Of a DNA stretch of 38,985 bases, positions 8,566 to 16,207 are shown piece by piece. This stretch comes from Flavobacteriaceae bacterium UBA7684. Lineage in GTDB: Bacteria > Bacteroidota > Bacteroidia > Flavobacteriales > Flavobacteriaceae. The position numbers and the translations under genes were made by a program. Each line of letters starts with the position of its first letter. Position 1 is the stretch's first letter. Below the pieces are notes generated by a model. The model was not told the origin of the DNA. It worked only from the letters and a program-made list of their open reading frames with translations, and ran no database searches. Where the stretch lies: NCBI GenBank assembly GCA_002482885.1, contig DLGW01000001.1:1-38985 (forward strand). Direction: 5' to 3'.

Positions 8566-8640
8566 ATGAACTTCAAAAATATATACAGACCAGGAATGCC
8601 ATTTGCGGTAAACTTAGGTTTGAAAGTAGAAATTAAATAA
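8566..8640 (+). pseudogene. Possible remnant of a TonB-receptor C-terminus
   Basis: A 24-codon open stretch follows 12 bases after the stop of the FecA-like gene, in the same frame, and translates to MNFKNIYRPGMPFAVNLGLK, then VEIK. The RPGMPFAVNLGLK part looks like the final strand of another outer-membrane receptor. It could be a scar of receptor replacement, or the old end of this gene. The length is too short for certainty, and it might be chance coding. Confidence 0.3.
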
Positions 8641-8675
8641 TGTTTTTAAGTTAGTTGTTTTTAGTTTTTGAATAT

Positions 8676-8699
8676 GGCTGGATGAAAATCCAGCCTTAT
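8676..8699. terminator. Bidirectional terminator between the FecA-like and S41 genes
   Basis: GGCTGGAT (8676-8683) pairs perfectly with ATCCAGCC (8688-8695) around a GAAA loop, followed by TTATTTT. It lies between two convergent genes and can end both transcripts. Confidence 0.75.
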
Positions 8700-8700
8700 T

Positions 8701-10146
8701 TTATTCTATACTTTTTAAAAAACCAGTAGGTAAATCCAAATACATATCTGTTTTTAAAGGATGTAAGCTTTTAGCATCTTTAAAGTTTGCATGTTTGATT
8801 CGATTAAATTTAGGACTAATTATAGTTCCTGAACCGTTAATTTGATTTAAAGCTGTTTTTAAATAAGGCTCGTTTATATCGCCTAAAGTTCCCATATTGG
8901 CAAAATCTTCGGATATACTGATGTTAGGAACCAATCCTTTTTCATATTCGCCAAAACCATCTTTATTTACTGTTTTTACAACAATCGGTTGCATGGCGTA
9001 TCGGTGATTTTTACTGCTTTTTTCTTTAGAAAAATCTACGGCATCATACAAAGTAACAGACCCTACGTTTTTCCCCGTAGTCGTTTCTCCAATCTGAATC
9101 ACATTAATATAAGGTTTTAAACTGTTGATTACTAATTCGCTAGCAGAAGCACTACTTTTAGTAGTTAAAATATAAATTTTGTTAAGTCCTAAACTATTAA
9201 TAGGGGTAGTTTTGTTGATTTTATCTGGAAAATTATCAACTAAAGCATTGGGATCGTCTTCTGTAATGTACTTTTCTAACTTAGTGTTCCATTTTTGTTT
9301 TAGTAATAATTGCCCAGTAAATTGCCCAGTTATCATGGCGGCTAAGTATTCTGCGGATTGTACAGAACCACCTGAATTATATCTTAAATCCAATACTAAA
9401 TCTGTTACGCCACTGCTTTTAAAGGTTCCAAAAACATCGTTAAGTGGTAAATCGTATTCGTCGTAGAATCCATTATACATCAAATAACCTACTTTTTGGG
9501 ACCCTTCCGTAATAATTTTATGAAGATAAATAGGATTTTCTGCGTAAGCTGTTTGAGTTAAAGTGATAGATTTTCCGTTCGGAGTGATGTTTCCGTTGTC
9601 GTAATCTGCTAATTGAAGGGTAATAGTTGGTTTGTATAATTCGGAATAATTACTGTCGGTTAAAACAACTCCATTAACTGAATGAAAAATAGTTCCTCGG
9701 GTTAAATTTTTATTAGCCGCGTCGGAATTAGGCAACACGTATCTAACATAACCAAAAAGTTTATTAGAGCTTTCAGAAACATATTTTAATCCAAAGTCCA
9801 TTCCTGTGGTTGCAGAAGTTCCACTTAGCCATTGCTCTAGTTCTTGATAATCACTAAATAAATAACTCCAACGGTCTACTTCTCCTTTTTTATATAATAG
9901 ACTTTCAAAAAACTGTTCAGGACTATTTTGTTTGAGTAGAAAAGTATTTAGCTGAAATTGGTTTTTAAAACGATTATCTGCCAAATTTGGAATTTCATCT
10001 TGCCATAGGTAATATAAATTTAATCCTTTCCATATAAAATTTTGCACTTCGATTGGTGCAGATACTTTGTTGTCATCTAAAGGGGAGCATTGATAAATTC
10101 CTAAACAGGCTACAAATAATAGAATAATTTTTTTTAGGGGGGTCAT
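8701..10146 (-). CDS. S41-family peptidase, lipoprotein
   Basis: This 481-residue C-terminal-processing-type serine protease is predicted to be anchored as a lipoprotein (signal peptide with the lipobox-like IYQC, Cys20). It contains an N-terminal helical region (VQNFIWKGLNLYYLWQDEIP), a PDZ-like part around residues 115-195 (MDFGLKYV, AANKNLTRGTIFHSVNG), and the S41 core: VTDLVLDLRYNSGGSVQSAE, then SSASASELV at about 331-339, whose SAS serine is the family nucleophile, and GETTTGKNVG carrying the catalytic lysine. Bacteroidota S41 lipoproteins of this layout (YLWQDEIP) are frequent; substrates are generally unknown. It shares a terminator with the convergent FecA-like gene. A weak -7 match on the minus strand is at 10166-10173. 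Confidence 0.9.
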   Translation of the reverse strand: MTPLKKIILLFVACLGIYQCSPLDDNKVSAPIEVQNFIWKGLNLYYLWQDEIPNLADNRFKNQFQLNTFLLKQNSPEQFFESLLYKKGEVDRWSYLFSDYQELEQWLSGTSATTGMDFGLKYVSESSNKLFGYVRYVLPNSDAANKNLTRGTIFHSVNGVVLTDSNYSELYKPTITLQLADYDNGNITPNGKSITLTQTAYAENPIYLHKIITEGSQKVGYLMYNGFYDEYDLPLNDVFGTFKSSGVTDLVLDLRYNSGGSVQSAEYLAAMITGQFTGQLLLKQKWNTKLEKYITEDDPNALVDNFPDKINKTTPINSLGLNKIYILTTKSSASASELVINSLKPYINVIQIGETTTGKNVGSVTLYDAVDFSKEKSSKNHRYAMQPIVVKTVNKDGFGEYEKGLVPNISISEDFANMGTLGDINEPYLKTALNQINGSGTIISPKFNRIKHANFKDAKSLHPLKTDMYLDLPTGFLKSIE

Positions 10147-10276
10147 GGGGACTATTTTAGAATCCCAAATTTACTAAAATACATATTGCGATTTTAATAA
10201 AATGTAACCTAAAAAAAGGACAAATGTTAAGTGAAAGTTATGTTTTTCTGCTAAACAATAAAAAAATAAAAAAATA

Positions 10277-10307
10277 TTTGTTTGTTTAGATTTAACCTGT
10301 ACATTTG
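10277..10307 (+). promoter_or_regulatory. Promoter of the CBM21-like lipoprotein gene
   Basis: TTTG at 10277-10280 and TACATTTG at 10300-10307, separated by 19 bases, match the Bacteroidota -33/-7 pattern. The start codon is 78 bases after the -7 box, giving a 5' leader of about 70 bases. The 10147-10385 gap otherwise contains only a non-convincing minus-strand open frame. Confidence 0.6.
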
Positions 10308-10385
10308 CACCAAAATTCAGAAGACTTAAAACCCAAAATAAGTTTTTTGTTAAAAATACTTTAACCAATTAAAATCCAAATAGTT

Positions 10386-11252
10386 ATGAAAAAGATTTTC
10401 TTTATCTTATTCGCCTCTTTATCGTTAATTTCTTGTTCTAACGATGATGACTTTAGTCAAAAAAATAGTTCAAACGCCCCGCAATCAAAGACTGCAAACA
10501 AATTATCTAGTGGTGTAAATGTAAAATTATACAAGGCTTGGACTTCTTACAGTCAAAAATACGGATACGCACAATATACCCGTAGATTCCAAGTTGAAGT
10601 TAGAAATTTAGCTTACGATAAAAAGGTAGTTATTATGCATGAAATGGCAGATGGTACATGGAAAGATTTTCCATTATCTTACATTTCTTCAACTTCTGAC
10701 AATACAGAGATTTGGGGAACTGATGTGCTTCTTTCAAATAGTTTTTATGTAGGAGATACTCCTAGTTTACTTTTTGGTGATGAATTTGTGGCTAGATACG
10801 AAGTAAATGGTGCTCAGTATTGGGATAATAATAATTCGGCTAATTATAAAATGGGTGATTTAAACGGTACTTTTTTAAGAACTGATTTAAACGTATCGGT
10901 AGATACTTTTTACTCTTATATTTATAATAACTACTATAATGGAGCTACCAACACTTTTGCGGTACATGCTGACGTTAGAAACTTAAATCCAACTAAAGAG
11001 GTAAAAGTAGTTTACACAACAGATAATTGGGCAACTAGTAAAGTAGCGTCCTTAAATTATACACAATATTTAACTGTAGGTGCAGCGCAATCATTAATCA
11101 GTCCGAATGTTTTTGGAATGGAAAGATGGTTTGTGAATATTGATGTTCCTTCTTCGATTAACAGTATAGAATATGCCGTAGTCTACAAAGTAAACGGAGT
11201 AGAGTATTGGGATAATAATTTCGGAAAAAACTTCATAGCCATAAAGAAGTAA
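10386..11252 (+). CDS. Lipoprotein with two CBM21-like carbohydrate-binding domains
   Basis: This 288-residue predicted lipoprotein has a short signal peptide and lipobox (SLISC, Cys18), followed by an Asp-rich linker. The mature protein is two repeats of a beta-sandwich unit. Each repeat has an aromatic strand (RRFQVEVRNLAYDKKVVIMH in the first, TNTFAVHADVRNLNPTKEVK in the second), a W-rich turn, and ends in VNGAQYWDNNNSANYK or VNGVEYWDNNFGKNF. The YWDNN-x3-NY/NF ending is the hallmark of CBM21, a starch/glycogen-binding family. It may hold alpha-glucan at the cell surface, or may bind another ligand. No amylase or SusD gene is near. It is monocistronic, with its own promoter and terminator. 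Confidence 0.75.
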   Translation: MKKIFFILFASLSLISCSNDDDFSQKNSSNAPQSKTANKLSSGVNVKLYKAWTSYSQKYGYAQYTRRFQVEVRNLAYDKKVVIMHEMADGTWKDFPLSYISSTSDNTEIWGTDVLLSNSFYVGDTPSLLFGDEFVARYEVNGAQYWDNNNSANYKMGDLNGTFLRTDLNVSVDTFYSYIYNNYYNGATNTFAVHADVRNLNPTKEVKVVYTTDNWATSKVASLNYTQYLTVGAAQSLISPNVFGMERWFVNIDVPSSINSIEYAVVYKVNGVEYWDNNFGKNFIAIKK

Positions 11253-11255
11253 GTA

Positions 11256-11295
11256 ATTTTTGATACTATTAGGGGTTAATTTGTAATCAAAAATT
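11256..11295 (+). repeat. Stem-loop element copy 1 (AGGGGTTAA loop)
   Basis: AATTTTTGAT at the left pairs with ATCAAAAATT at the right (ending at 11295), enclosing TATTAGGGGTTAATTTG. Essentially the same element recurs at 11416-11456. It lies just after the CBM21-like gene and directly before a GC-rich terminator, so it would be the 3' untranslated part of that transcript. Confidence 0.55.
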
Positions 11296-11296
11296 G

Positions 11297-11330
11297 GAAA
11301 ACCGTTCGCCCTAGGTGGACGGTTTTTTTT
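11297..11330 (+). terminator. Terminator after the CBM21-like gene
   Basis: The hairpin pairs AAAACCGTTCGCC with GGTGGACGGTTTT (with G-U pairs) around a CTA loop, followed by a run of T to 11331. Confidence 0.75.
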
Positions 11331-11415
11331 TGTTCAAACAATTATTAAAAAAAGTTAAAAATATTTAGGCTTAGGTCTTTTTTATTAAAATAAAAAAATG
11401 TACATTGACATTACA

Positions 11416-11456
11416 ATTTTTGAATACTAATAGGGGTTAAAATGTAGTCAAAAATT
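11416..11456 (+). repeat. Stem-loop element copy 2, possible small RNA
   Basis: AATTTTTGA pairs with TCAAAAATT, and inside these CTA pairs with TAG. The apex again contains TAGGGGTTAA. Copy 2 resembles copy 1 over its full length with only a few differences and one-base gaps. No coding gene ends just before it on the + strand, so it may be the end of a small non-coding RNA or a duplicated transcript end. It is directly followed by a UUCG-type terminator. Confidence 0.5.
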
Positions 11457-11483
11457 AAAAGTCGCCTTCGGGCGACTTTTTTA
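11457..11483. terminator. UUCG-loop terminator
   Basis: AAAAGTCGCC (11457-11466) pairs perfectly with GGCGACTTTT (11471-11480) around TTCG, followed by TT. It follows stem-loop copy 2 and can also stop the convergent DUF4159 gene, whose stop codon is at 11481. Confidence 0.8.
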
Positions 11484-12122
11484 TTGGTTAAAAACGTAGT
11501 TTAAAATATTAGCGCCCATTTTTAAAGCCTTTTCTCTGATTTCTTTAGGGTCGTTATGGATTTCTGCATCTTCCCAACCATTGCCTAAATCACATTCGTA
11601 GGTATATAAACAAATGATTCGATTTTGTTCCATTATGGCAAAGGCTTGTGCTTTTTTGCCATCGTGTTCGTGGATTTTAGGTAAACCATTCGGAAAAACG
11701 AACGGTTTTTGAAAAATTAAATGATTTATAGGAAGTTCTACAAAATCTTTATCGGGAAAAACTTTTTTCATTTCGCGTCTAATATAAACGTCTAATCCAA
11801 AATTGTCATCTATGTGTAAAAAACCTCCAGACAATAAATAGTTTCTTAAATTTTTAACCTCAATATCATTAAAAAAAACATTTCCATGACCTGTAAGATG
11901 AATAAATGGATAAGAAAATAAATTAGGATTACTTAATTCTACGGTTTCTGGTTTAGACTTTATAGTGGTATTGATGTTTTTATTACAAAATGAAATCAAA
12001 TTAGGTAAAGAAGTAGGATTGGCATACCAGTCACCACCGCCATTATATTTTACAACGGCGATTTCTTGGGCATTGGTTATGATTGAAAAGCTTAAGGCTA
12101 ATAAAAAAAGATATGTTTTCAT
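11481..12122 (-). CDS. Secreted DUF4159-domain protein
   Basis: This 213-residue protein has a signal peptide (MKTYLFLLALSFSIITNAQ). The rest matches the DUF4159 type: AVVKYNGGGDWYANPTSLPN at the start, HLTGHGNVFFND in the middle, then GGFLHIDDNFGLD, and at the end YTYECDLGNGWED. The fold is probably similar to a class I glutamine-amidotransferase-like flavodoxin fold, but no catalytic role is established and I assign none. It is a single gene ending on a shared terminator. The pattern GFLHIDDNFG strongly supports the family call. Confidence 0.8.
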   Translation of the reverse strand: MKTYLFLLALSFSIITNAQEIAVVKYNGGGDWYANPTSLPNLISFCNKNINTTIKSKPETVELSNPNLFSYPFIHLTGHGNVFFNDIEVKNLRNYLLSGGFLHIDDNFGLDVYIRREMKKVFPDKDFVELPINHLIFQKPFVFPNGLPKIHEHDGKKAQAFAIMEQNRIICLYTYECDLGNGWEDAEIHNDPKEIREKALKMGANILNYVFNQ

Positions 12123-12124
12123 AT

Positions 12125-12132
12125 TAAATTTG
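12125..12132 (+). promoter_or_regulatory. Putative -7 element for the HEXXH protein
   Basis: TAAATTTG fits TAnnTTTG and lies 57 bases before the start at 12189, just beyond the start of the divergent DUF4159 gene. No -33 element was identified. Confidence 0.35.
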
Positions 12133-12188
12133 ACTTGAAGGGTAAAAATAGATAATAATCGTATTTTAGGGTCTATTAAAAAATAAAA

Positions 12189-12527
12189 ATGGTTGTAATT
12201 GTCAGTTCTGTTTTAACGCGTTTGTTTTCGTTAGGTAATGCTGATGGAATTATGATTTTTCCTTTTTTATTTATTAAGAAGATCATTTATAAGCATCAAC
12301 AGGAATTTATCAATCACGAAAAAATTCATTTTAAACAAGCTTTGGAATTAGGGGTGTTGTTTTTTTACCTCTGGTATCTTTTAGAATTCCTGCTGAAATC
12401 TGCTATATATAAAAGCTTTAGCGATGGATATTATCATATTTCTTTTGAAAAAGAAGCCTATTCCAACCAAGCTAATCAAGACTATATAAAGAATCGAAAA
12501 TCTTATTCTTTTGTTAAATATGTATAA
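12189..12527 (+). CDS. Small membrane protein with HEXXH motif
   Basis: This 112-residue conserved-looking protein of unknown function has His43-Glu44-Lys-Ile-His47 (NHEKIH), a hydrophobic helix (LELGVLFFYLWYLLEFLL, about 52-69), and then SFEKEAYSNQ at about 85-94. HEXXH followed by an ExEA-type motif recalls gluzincin metalloproteases such as M48 and M56, where the second Glu is the third zinc ligand, but the protein is far shorter than those families. It could be a minimal membrane metallopeptidase or a protein that has kept only the metal site. The N-terminal segment (FPFLFIKKIIY) may be peripheral or membrane-bound. The start at 12189 follows the AT-rich sequence usual here. Confidence 0.6.
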   Translation: MVVIVSSVLTRLFSLGNADGIMIFPFLFIKKIIYKHQQEFINHEKIHFKQALELGVLFFYLWYLLEFLLKSAIYKSFSDGYYHISFEKEAYSNQANQDYIKNRKSYSFVKYV

Positions 12528-12632
12528 TGATTTCTGCTGGCATGAATTTTGAAAAATCAGGTTTAAGAAATAATTAAGACAGATTAAAAATCATTATTTC
12601 TACATTCGTTAATCTTATAAAAACTAAAAGTT

Positions 12633-12932
12633 ATGAAAAAAATCATGTTAACAGGAGTGTTTGCTTTATTAATGGCTAGTGCGGCAATAGCTCAAACCGA
12701 ACCCAATTCAGCTGCTACACAAACTCCAGCTACAGAACATCAACATTTGGAACCAGCTAAAGACAAACCTGCTTGTTGTAAAAAAGATGCCAAAGAAAAA
12801 TGTGCACACCATAAAGATAAGCCTGCTTGTGATACCAAAAAGGATGGAAAAAAAGATTGCAAGAAAAAATGCAAAAAGAAGTGCAAAAAAGACAAAATGA
12901 AGCACAAAATGAAAAAAGATTCTGTGAAATAA
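12633..12932 (+). CDS. Small secreted Cys/His/Lys-rich protein, possible metal binder
   Basis: This 99-residue protein has a signal peptide (MKKIMLTGVFALLMASAAIA). The mature part is low-complexity: KPACCKK, KEKCAHHKDKPACDTKK, then KKDCKKKCKKKCKKDKMKHK. It holds seven cysteines (48, 49, 57, 66, 76, 80, 84) and five histidines. It looks like a periplasmic metal-binding or metal-buffering protein, though the very high lysine content could also suit nucleic-acid or polyanion binding. No domain is recognised. Low complexity makes open frames on the opposite strand here unreliable. A perfect terminator follows. Confidence 0.65.
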   Translation: MKKIMLTGVFALLMASAAIAQTEPNSAATQTPATEHQHLEPAKDKPACCKKDAKEKCAHHKDKPACDTKKDGKKDCKKKCKKKCKKDKMKHKMKKDSVK

Positions 12933-12959
12933 TTCAATTAAAATCAATTGATTAACTAT

Positions 12960-12988
12960 AAAAACTGCTCTAATTAAGAGCAGTTTTT
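12960..12988 (+). terminator. Terminator after the Cys-rich protein
   Basis: A 12-base-pair perfect stem, AAAAACTGCTCT with AGAGCAGTTTTT, encloses the loop AATTA. The right arm ends in five T. Confidence 0.8.
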
Positions 12989-13074
12989 GTTATATAAAGA
13001 CTGAAATCTTTAAGAATTGTAATGCGTATTGAAAAATAAATTGATTAAATTTACAACAACATACACATTTATTT

Positions 13075-15609
13075 ATGGAAGATAATTTTTCGCCAAGGGT
13101 AAGAGATGTCATCACTTTCAGTAAAGAAGAAGCTTTGCGGTTAGGACACGACTTTATCGGAACGGAACACTTGGTGTTAGGGATTCTTAGGGAAGGCAAT
13201 GGAAAGGCAGTAGAAATATTAAACCATTTGTCTATCGATTTAGAATATCTTAGAAAAAAAGTTGAGGTTTTAAGTCCTGCGGTTTCGGGAGTAGATAAGG
13301 GAAATTATAAAAAAAGTATTCCTTTGACCCGTCAGGCAGAAAGAGCTTTAAAACTTACTTTTTTAGAAGCCAAATATTTCAGTACCTCCACCATAAGTAC
13401 TGCCCATTTATTGTTGTGCATACTTAAAAATGAAAATGATCCAACAACTAAGCTGCTGAATAAAATGAAGGTAGATTACGATGGAGCTAAAGAACAATAC
13501 TTATTACTAACCGACAACAAAGAAAACATGTTAGAAGATTTACCAAGAGCCGAGTCTTATAATGAAAATCAGAATGACGACGACGGAATCAAAGAAGGAG
13601 GATTTGTAAACAATAAGAGCAATAAAAAAACCAAAACGCCTGTATTGGACAATTTTGGTAGGGATTTAACTGAATTGGCCGAAGAAGGTAAATTAGATCC
13701 TGTAGTTGGTCGTGAAAAAGAAATCGAAAGAGTATCACAAATTTTAAGCAGAAGGAAAAAGAACAATCCGTTATTAATTGGAGAACCAGGAGTGGGTAAA
13801 TCAGCCATTGCTGAAGGATTGGCTTTAAGAATCATTCAAAAGAAAGTATCTCGTGTATTATTCAACAAAAGAGTGGTTACCCTTGATTTAGCCAGTTTGG
13901 TTGCGGGAACTAAATACCGTGGACAATTCGAAGAAAGAATGAAAGCGGTCATGAATGAGCTAGAAAAAAACGACGACATTATTTTATTCATAGATGAAAT
14001 CCATACCATAGTAGGAGCAGGGGGAGCCACAGGTTCTTTAGATGCTTCTAATATGTTTAAACCCGCTTTAGCTCGTGGAGAAATTCAATGTATTGGAGCT
14101 ACCACTTTAGATGAATATCGCCAGTATATCGAAAAAGATGGCGCCTTAGAAAGACGTTTTCAAAAAGTAATTGTAGAACCTACTTCGGTAGAAGAAACGA
14201 TTATTATTCTAAACAATATCAAAAACAAATACGAAGATCACCACAACGTTACTTACACCCAAGAAGCCATTGAAGCCTGTGTGAAGTTAACGAATAGATA
14301 CATGACCGAAAGATTTTTGCCAGACAAAGCGATTGATGCTTTAGATGAAGCAGGTTCCAGAGTTCATATCATTAATATAGAAGTGCCTCAACAAATCATA
14401 GAGCTAGAAAGAAAACTCGAAGAAATCAGAGAGCTTAAAAATACGGTGGTTAAAAAGCAGAAGTACGAAGAAGCCGCTAAACTTCGTGATGACGAAAAAA
14501 ATATAGAAAAGGATTTAGCCATTGCCCAAGAAAAATGGGAAGAGGATTCTAAAACCAATCGTATTACCGTTACCGAAGACAATGTAGCCGATGTAGTTTC
14601 TATGATGACGGGCATTCCTGTAAATAGAATTGCACAAACCGAAAGTAATAAATTGGCCAAATTACCCGAACTAATTAAAGGTAAAGTAATTGGGCAAGAC
14701 GAAGCCGTTTTAAAAATTGCCAAGTCCATACAACGCAATAGAGCAGGATTAAAAGATCCTAACAAACCAATTGGTTCATTTATCTTTTTAGGACAAACAG
14801 GCGTAGGTAAAACACAATTAGCTAAAGTATTAGCCAAAGAATTGTTTGATTCCGAAGATGCATTGGTTCGTATTGATATGAGTGAATACATGGAAAAATT
14901 TGCCATTTCCAGATTAGTAGGTGCACCTCCGGGATACGTAGGTTACGAAGAAGGGGGGCAATTAACCGAAAAAGTACGCAGAAAACCTTATTGTGTAGTG
15001 CTGTTAGACGAAATCGAAAAAGCACACCCAGATGTGTTCAATATGATGTTGCAAGTGTTAGACGATGGATTTTTAACCGATAGCTTAGGACGAAAAATTG
15101 ATTTTAGAAACACCATCATCATCATGACCTCTAACATTGGGGCGCGACAATTAAAAGATTTTGGACAAGGCGTAGGATTCGGAACTTCTTCAAAATTGGC
15201 GCAAACAGACGAACATTCTAAAGGAGTAATTGAAAATGCGCTTAAAAAAGCATTTGCACCAGAATTTTTAAACAGAATAGACGATGTTATTGTATTCAAC
15301 GCTTTAGAGCAAGAACACATCAATTCAATTATAAGTATTGAATTAGATAAATTATATTCTAGAATTAAAGATTTAGGATATCAATTACAAGTTACAGATA
15401 AAGCCAAAACGTTTATTGCCGAAAAAGGTTTTGATAAACAATTTGGAGCCAGACCATTAAAACGGGCGATTCAAAAATATGTAGAAGATCCTTTGGCAGA
15501 GCAAATTATTACCGCAAAAATTGCAGACGGAGATCAAATCGTAATTGATTTAGACGAAGCCAATCTAGAACTTAAAATAGATATTGTTAAGAAAGCAGAA
15601 ATTCAGTAA
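13075..15609 (+). CDS. clpC: ClpC-type AAA+ ATPase, unfoldase of the Clp protease
   Basis: This 844-residue Hsp100 protein unfolds substrates and feeds them to ClpP. It begins with two Clp N-terminal repeats (MEDNFSPRVRDVITFSKEEA, then about 80-150). The first AAA module has Walker A GEPGVGKS at 236-243 and Walker B ILFIDEIH. A UVR-like coiled middle domain follows (EEIRELKNTVVKKQKYEEAA). The second AAA module has Walker A GQTGVGKT at 573-580 and VVLLDEIEKAHPDVFN, and a C-terminal D2-small domain (GARPLKRAIQKYVEDPL). The UVR middle domain rather than a long coiled coil separates it from ClpB. It is a single gene with a terminator at about 15626-15669. Confidence 0.95.
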   Translation: MEDNFSPRVRDVITFSKEEALRLGHDFIGTEHLVLGILREGNGKAVEILNHLSIDLEYLRKKVEVLSPAVSGVDKGNYKKSIPLTRQAERALKLTFLEAKYFSTSTISTAHLLLCILKNENDPTTKLLNKMKVDYDGAKEQYLLLTDNKENMLEDLPRAESYNENQNDDDGIKEGGFVNNKSNKKTKTPVLDNFGRDLTELAEEGKLDPVVGREKEIERVSQILSRRKKNNPLLIGEPGVGKSAIAEGLALRIIQKKVSRVLFNKRVVTLDLASLVAGTKYRGQFEERMKAVMNELEKNDDIILFIDEIHTIVGAGGATGSLDASNMFKPALARGEIQCIGATTLDEYRQYIEKDGALERRFQKVIVEPTSVEETIIILNNIKNKYEDHHNVTYTQEAIEACVKLTNRYMTERFLPDKAIDALDEAGSRVHIINIEVPQQIIELERKLEEIRELKNTVVKKQKYEEAAKLRDDEKNIEKDLAIAQEKWEEDSKTNRITVTEDNVADVVSMMTGIPVNRIAQTESNKLAKLPELIKGKVIGQDEAVLKIAKSIQRNRAGLKDPNKPIGSFIFLGQTGVGKTQLAKVLAKELFDSEDALVRIDMSEYMEKFAISRLVGAPPGYVGYEEGGQLTEKVRRKPYCVVLLDEIEKAHPDVFNMMLQVLDDGFLTDSLGRKIDFRNTIIIMTSNIGARQLKDFGQGVGFGTSSKLAQTDEHSKGVIENALKKAFAPEFLNRIDDVIVFNALEQEHINSIISIELDKLYSRIKDLGYQLQVTDKAKTFIAEKGFDKQFGARPLKRAIQKYVEDPLAEQIITAKIADGDQIVIDLDEANLELKIDIVKKAEIQ

Positions 15610-15625
15610 ATAGAATAATTTATAA

Positions 15626-15669
15626 AAAAGATACCTCAGGTAGCCAAAGCTATTTGGGGTATTTTTTTT
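15626..15669 (+). terminator. Terminator after clpC
   Basis: An imperfect hairpin pairs AAGATACCTCAGGTAGC with GCTATTTGGGGTATTTTT, with several G-U pairs, around a CAAA loop, followed by a run of T. Confidence 0.7.
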
Positions 15670-15727
15670 GGGATTAATCCAAGATTTTTAAGTAACAAAT
15701 GCTACATTTATAAGTAAAAAAGAGGTT

Positions 15728-15735
15728 TACTTTTG
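15728..15735 (+). promoter_or_regulatory. Putative -7 element of the thioredoxin gene
   Basis: TACTTTTG fits TAnnTTTG, 47 bases before the thioredoxin start. No clear -33 element is seen. Confidence 0.4.
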
Positions 15736-15782
15736 TGTAATAAAAATCATAAAAATTAATCATCACCTTAAATTAAAAATAA

Positions 15783-16082
15783 ATGCAATCTAGTTTTAAC
15801 GACTTAATTAACGGAAATCAACTGGTTTTAGTAGATTTTTTTGCCGATTGGTGTGGACCTTGTAAAATGATGTCTCCGATTTTACAAGAAGTAAAAAGCG
15901 TTGTAAAAGACCAAGTAAAAATCATAAAAATAAACGTAGATACCAATCCCGAATTAGCCGCTAAATTTATGGTTAGGGGAGTTCCTACTTTAATTTTATT
16001 TAAAAACGGAAATGTACTTTGGAGACAGTCTGGTGTAGCTTCTAAAGAAGATTTGGTAAAATTGATTATGTTGAATGTTTAA
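15783..16082 (+). CDS. trxA: Thioredoxin
   Basis: This 99-residue cytoplasmic thiol-disulfide reductase carries the active site WCGPC (Trp23, Cys24, Cys27) in VDFFADWCGPCKMM. The cis-proline loop RGVPTLILF follows, with the ending GNVLWRQSGVASKEDL. No signal peptide or membrane segment is present, so it works in the cytoplasm as a general reductant. The length is slightly below the usual 105-110. It is probably monocistronic, lying after the clpC terminator and 125 bases before the next gene. Confidence 0.9.
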   Translation: MQSSFNDLINGNQLVLVDFFADWCGPCKMMSPILQEVKSVVKDQVKIIKINVDTNPELAAKFMVRGVPTLILFKNGNVLWRQSGVASKEDLVKLIMLNV

Positions 16083-16207
16083 AAGGGGGATTCGTTTAAA
16101 GTTATAAAACCACAACCTTCTATTTTGCCAAGTTTTTTTTAAAACAAAAACATAACCCTCACTTTACTTTAGTTTTACAATGTGCCAATATTTTTGGGCA
16201 TTGACTT

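Noticed and set aside
10174..10368. Minus-strand open frame of 64 residues in the gap before the CBM21-like gene
   Set aside because: It covers the well-formed + strand promoter at 10277-10307 and has no recognisable domain. It is probably chance in AT-rich DNA.
12708..12947. Minus-strand frames rich in Phe and Leu opposite the Cys-rich gene
   Set aside because: They are the complement of a Lys-rich low-complexity gene with a clear signal peptide and terminator.
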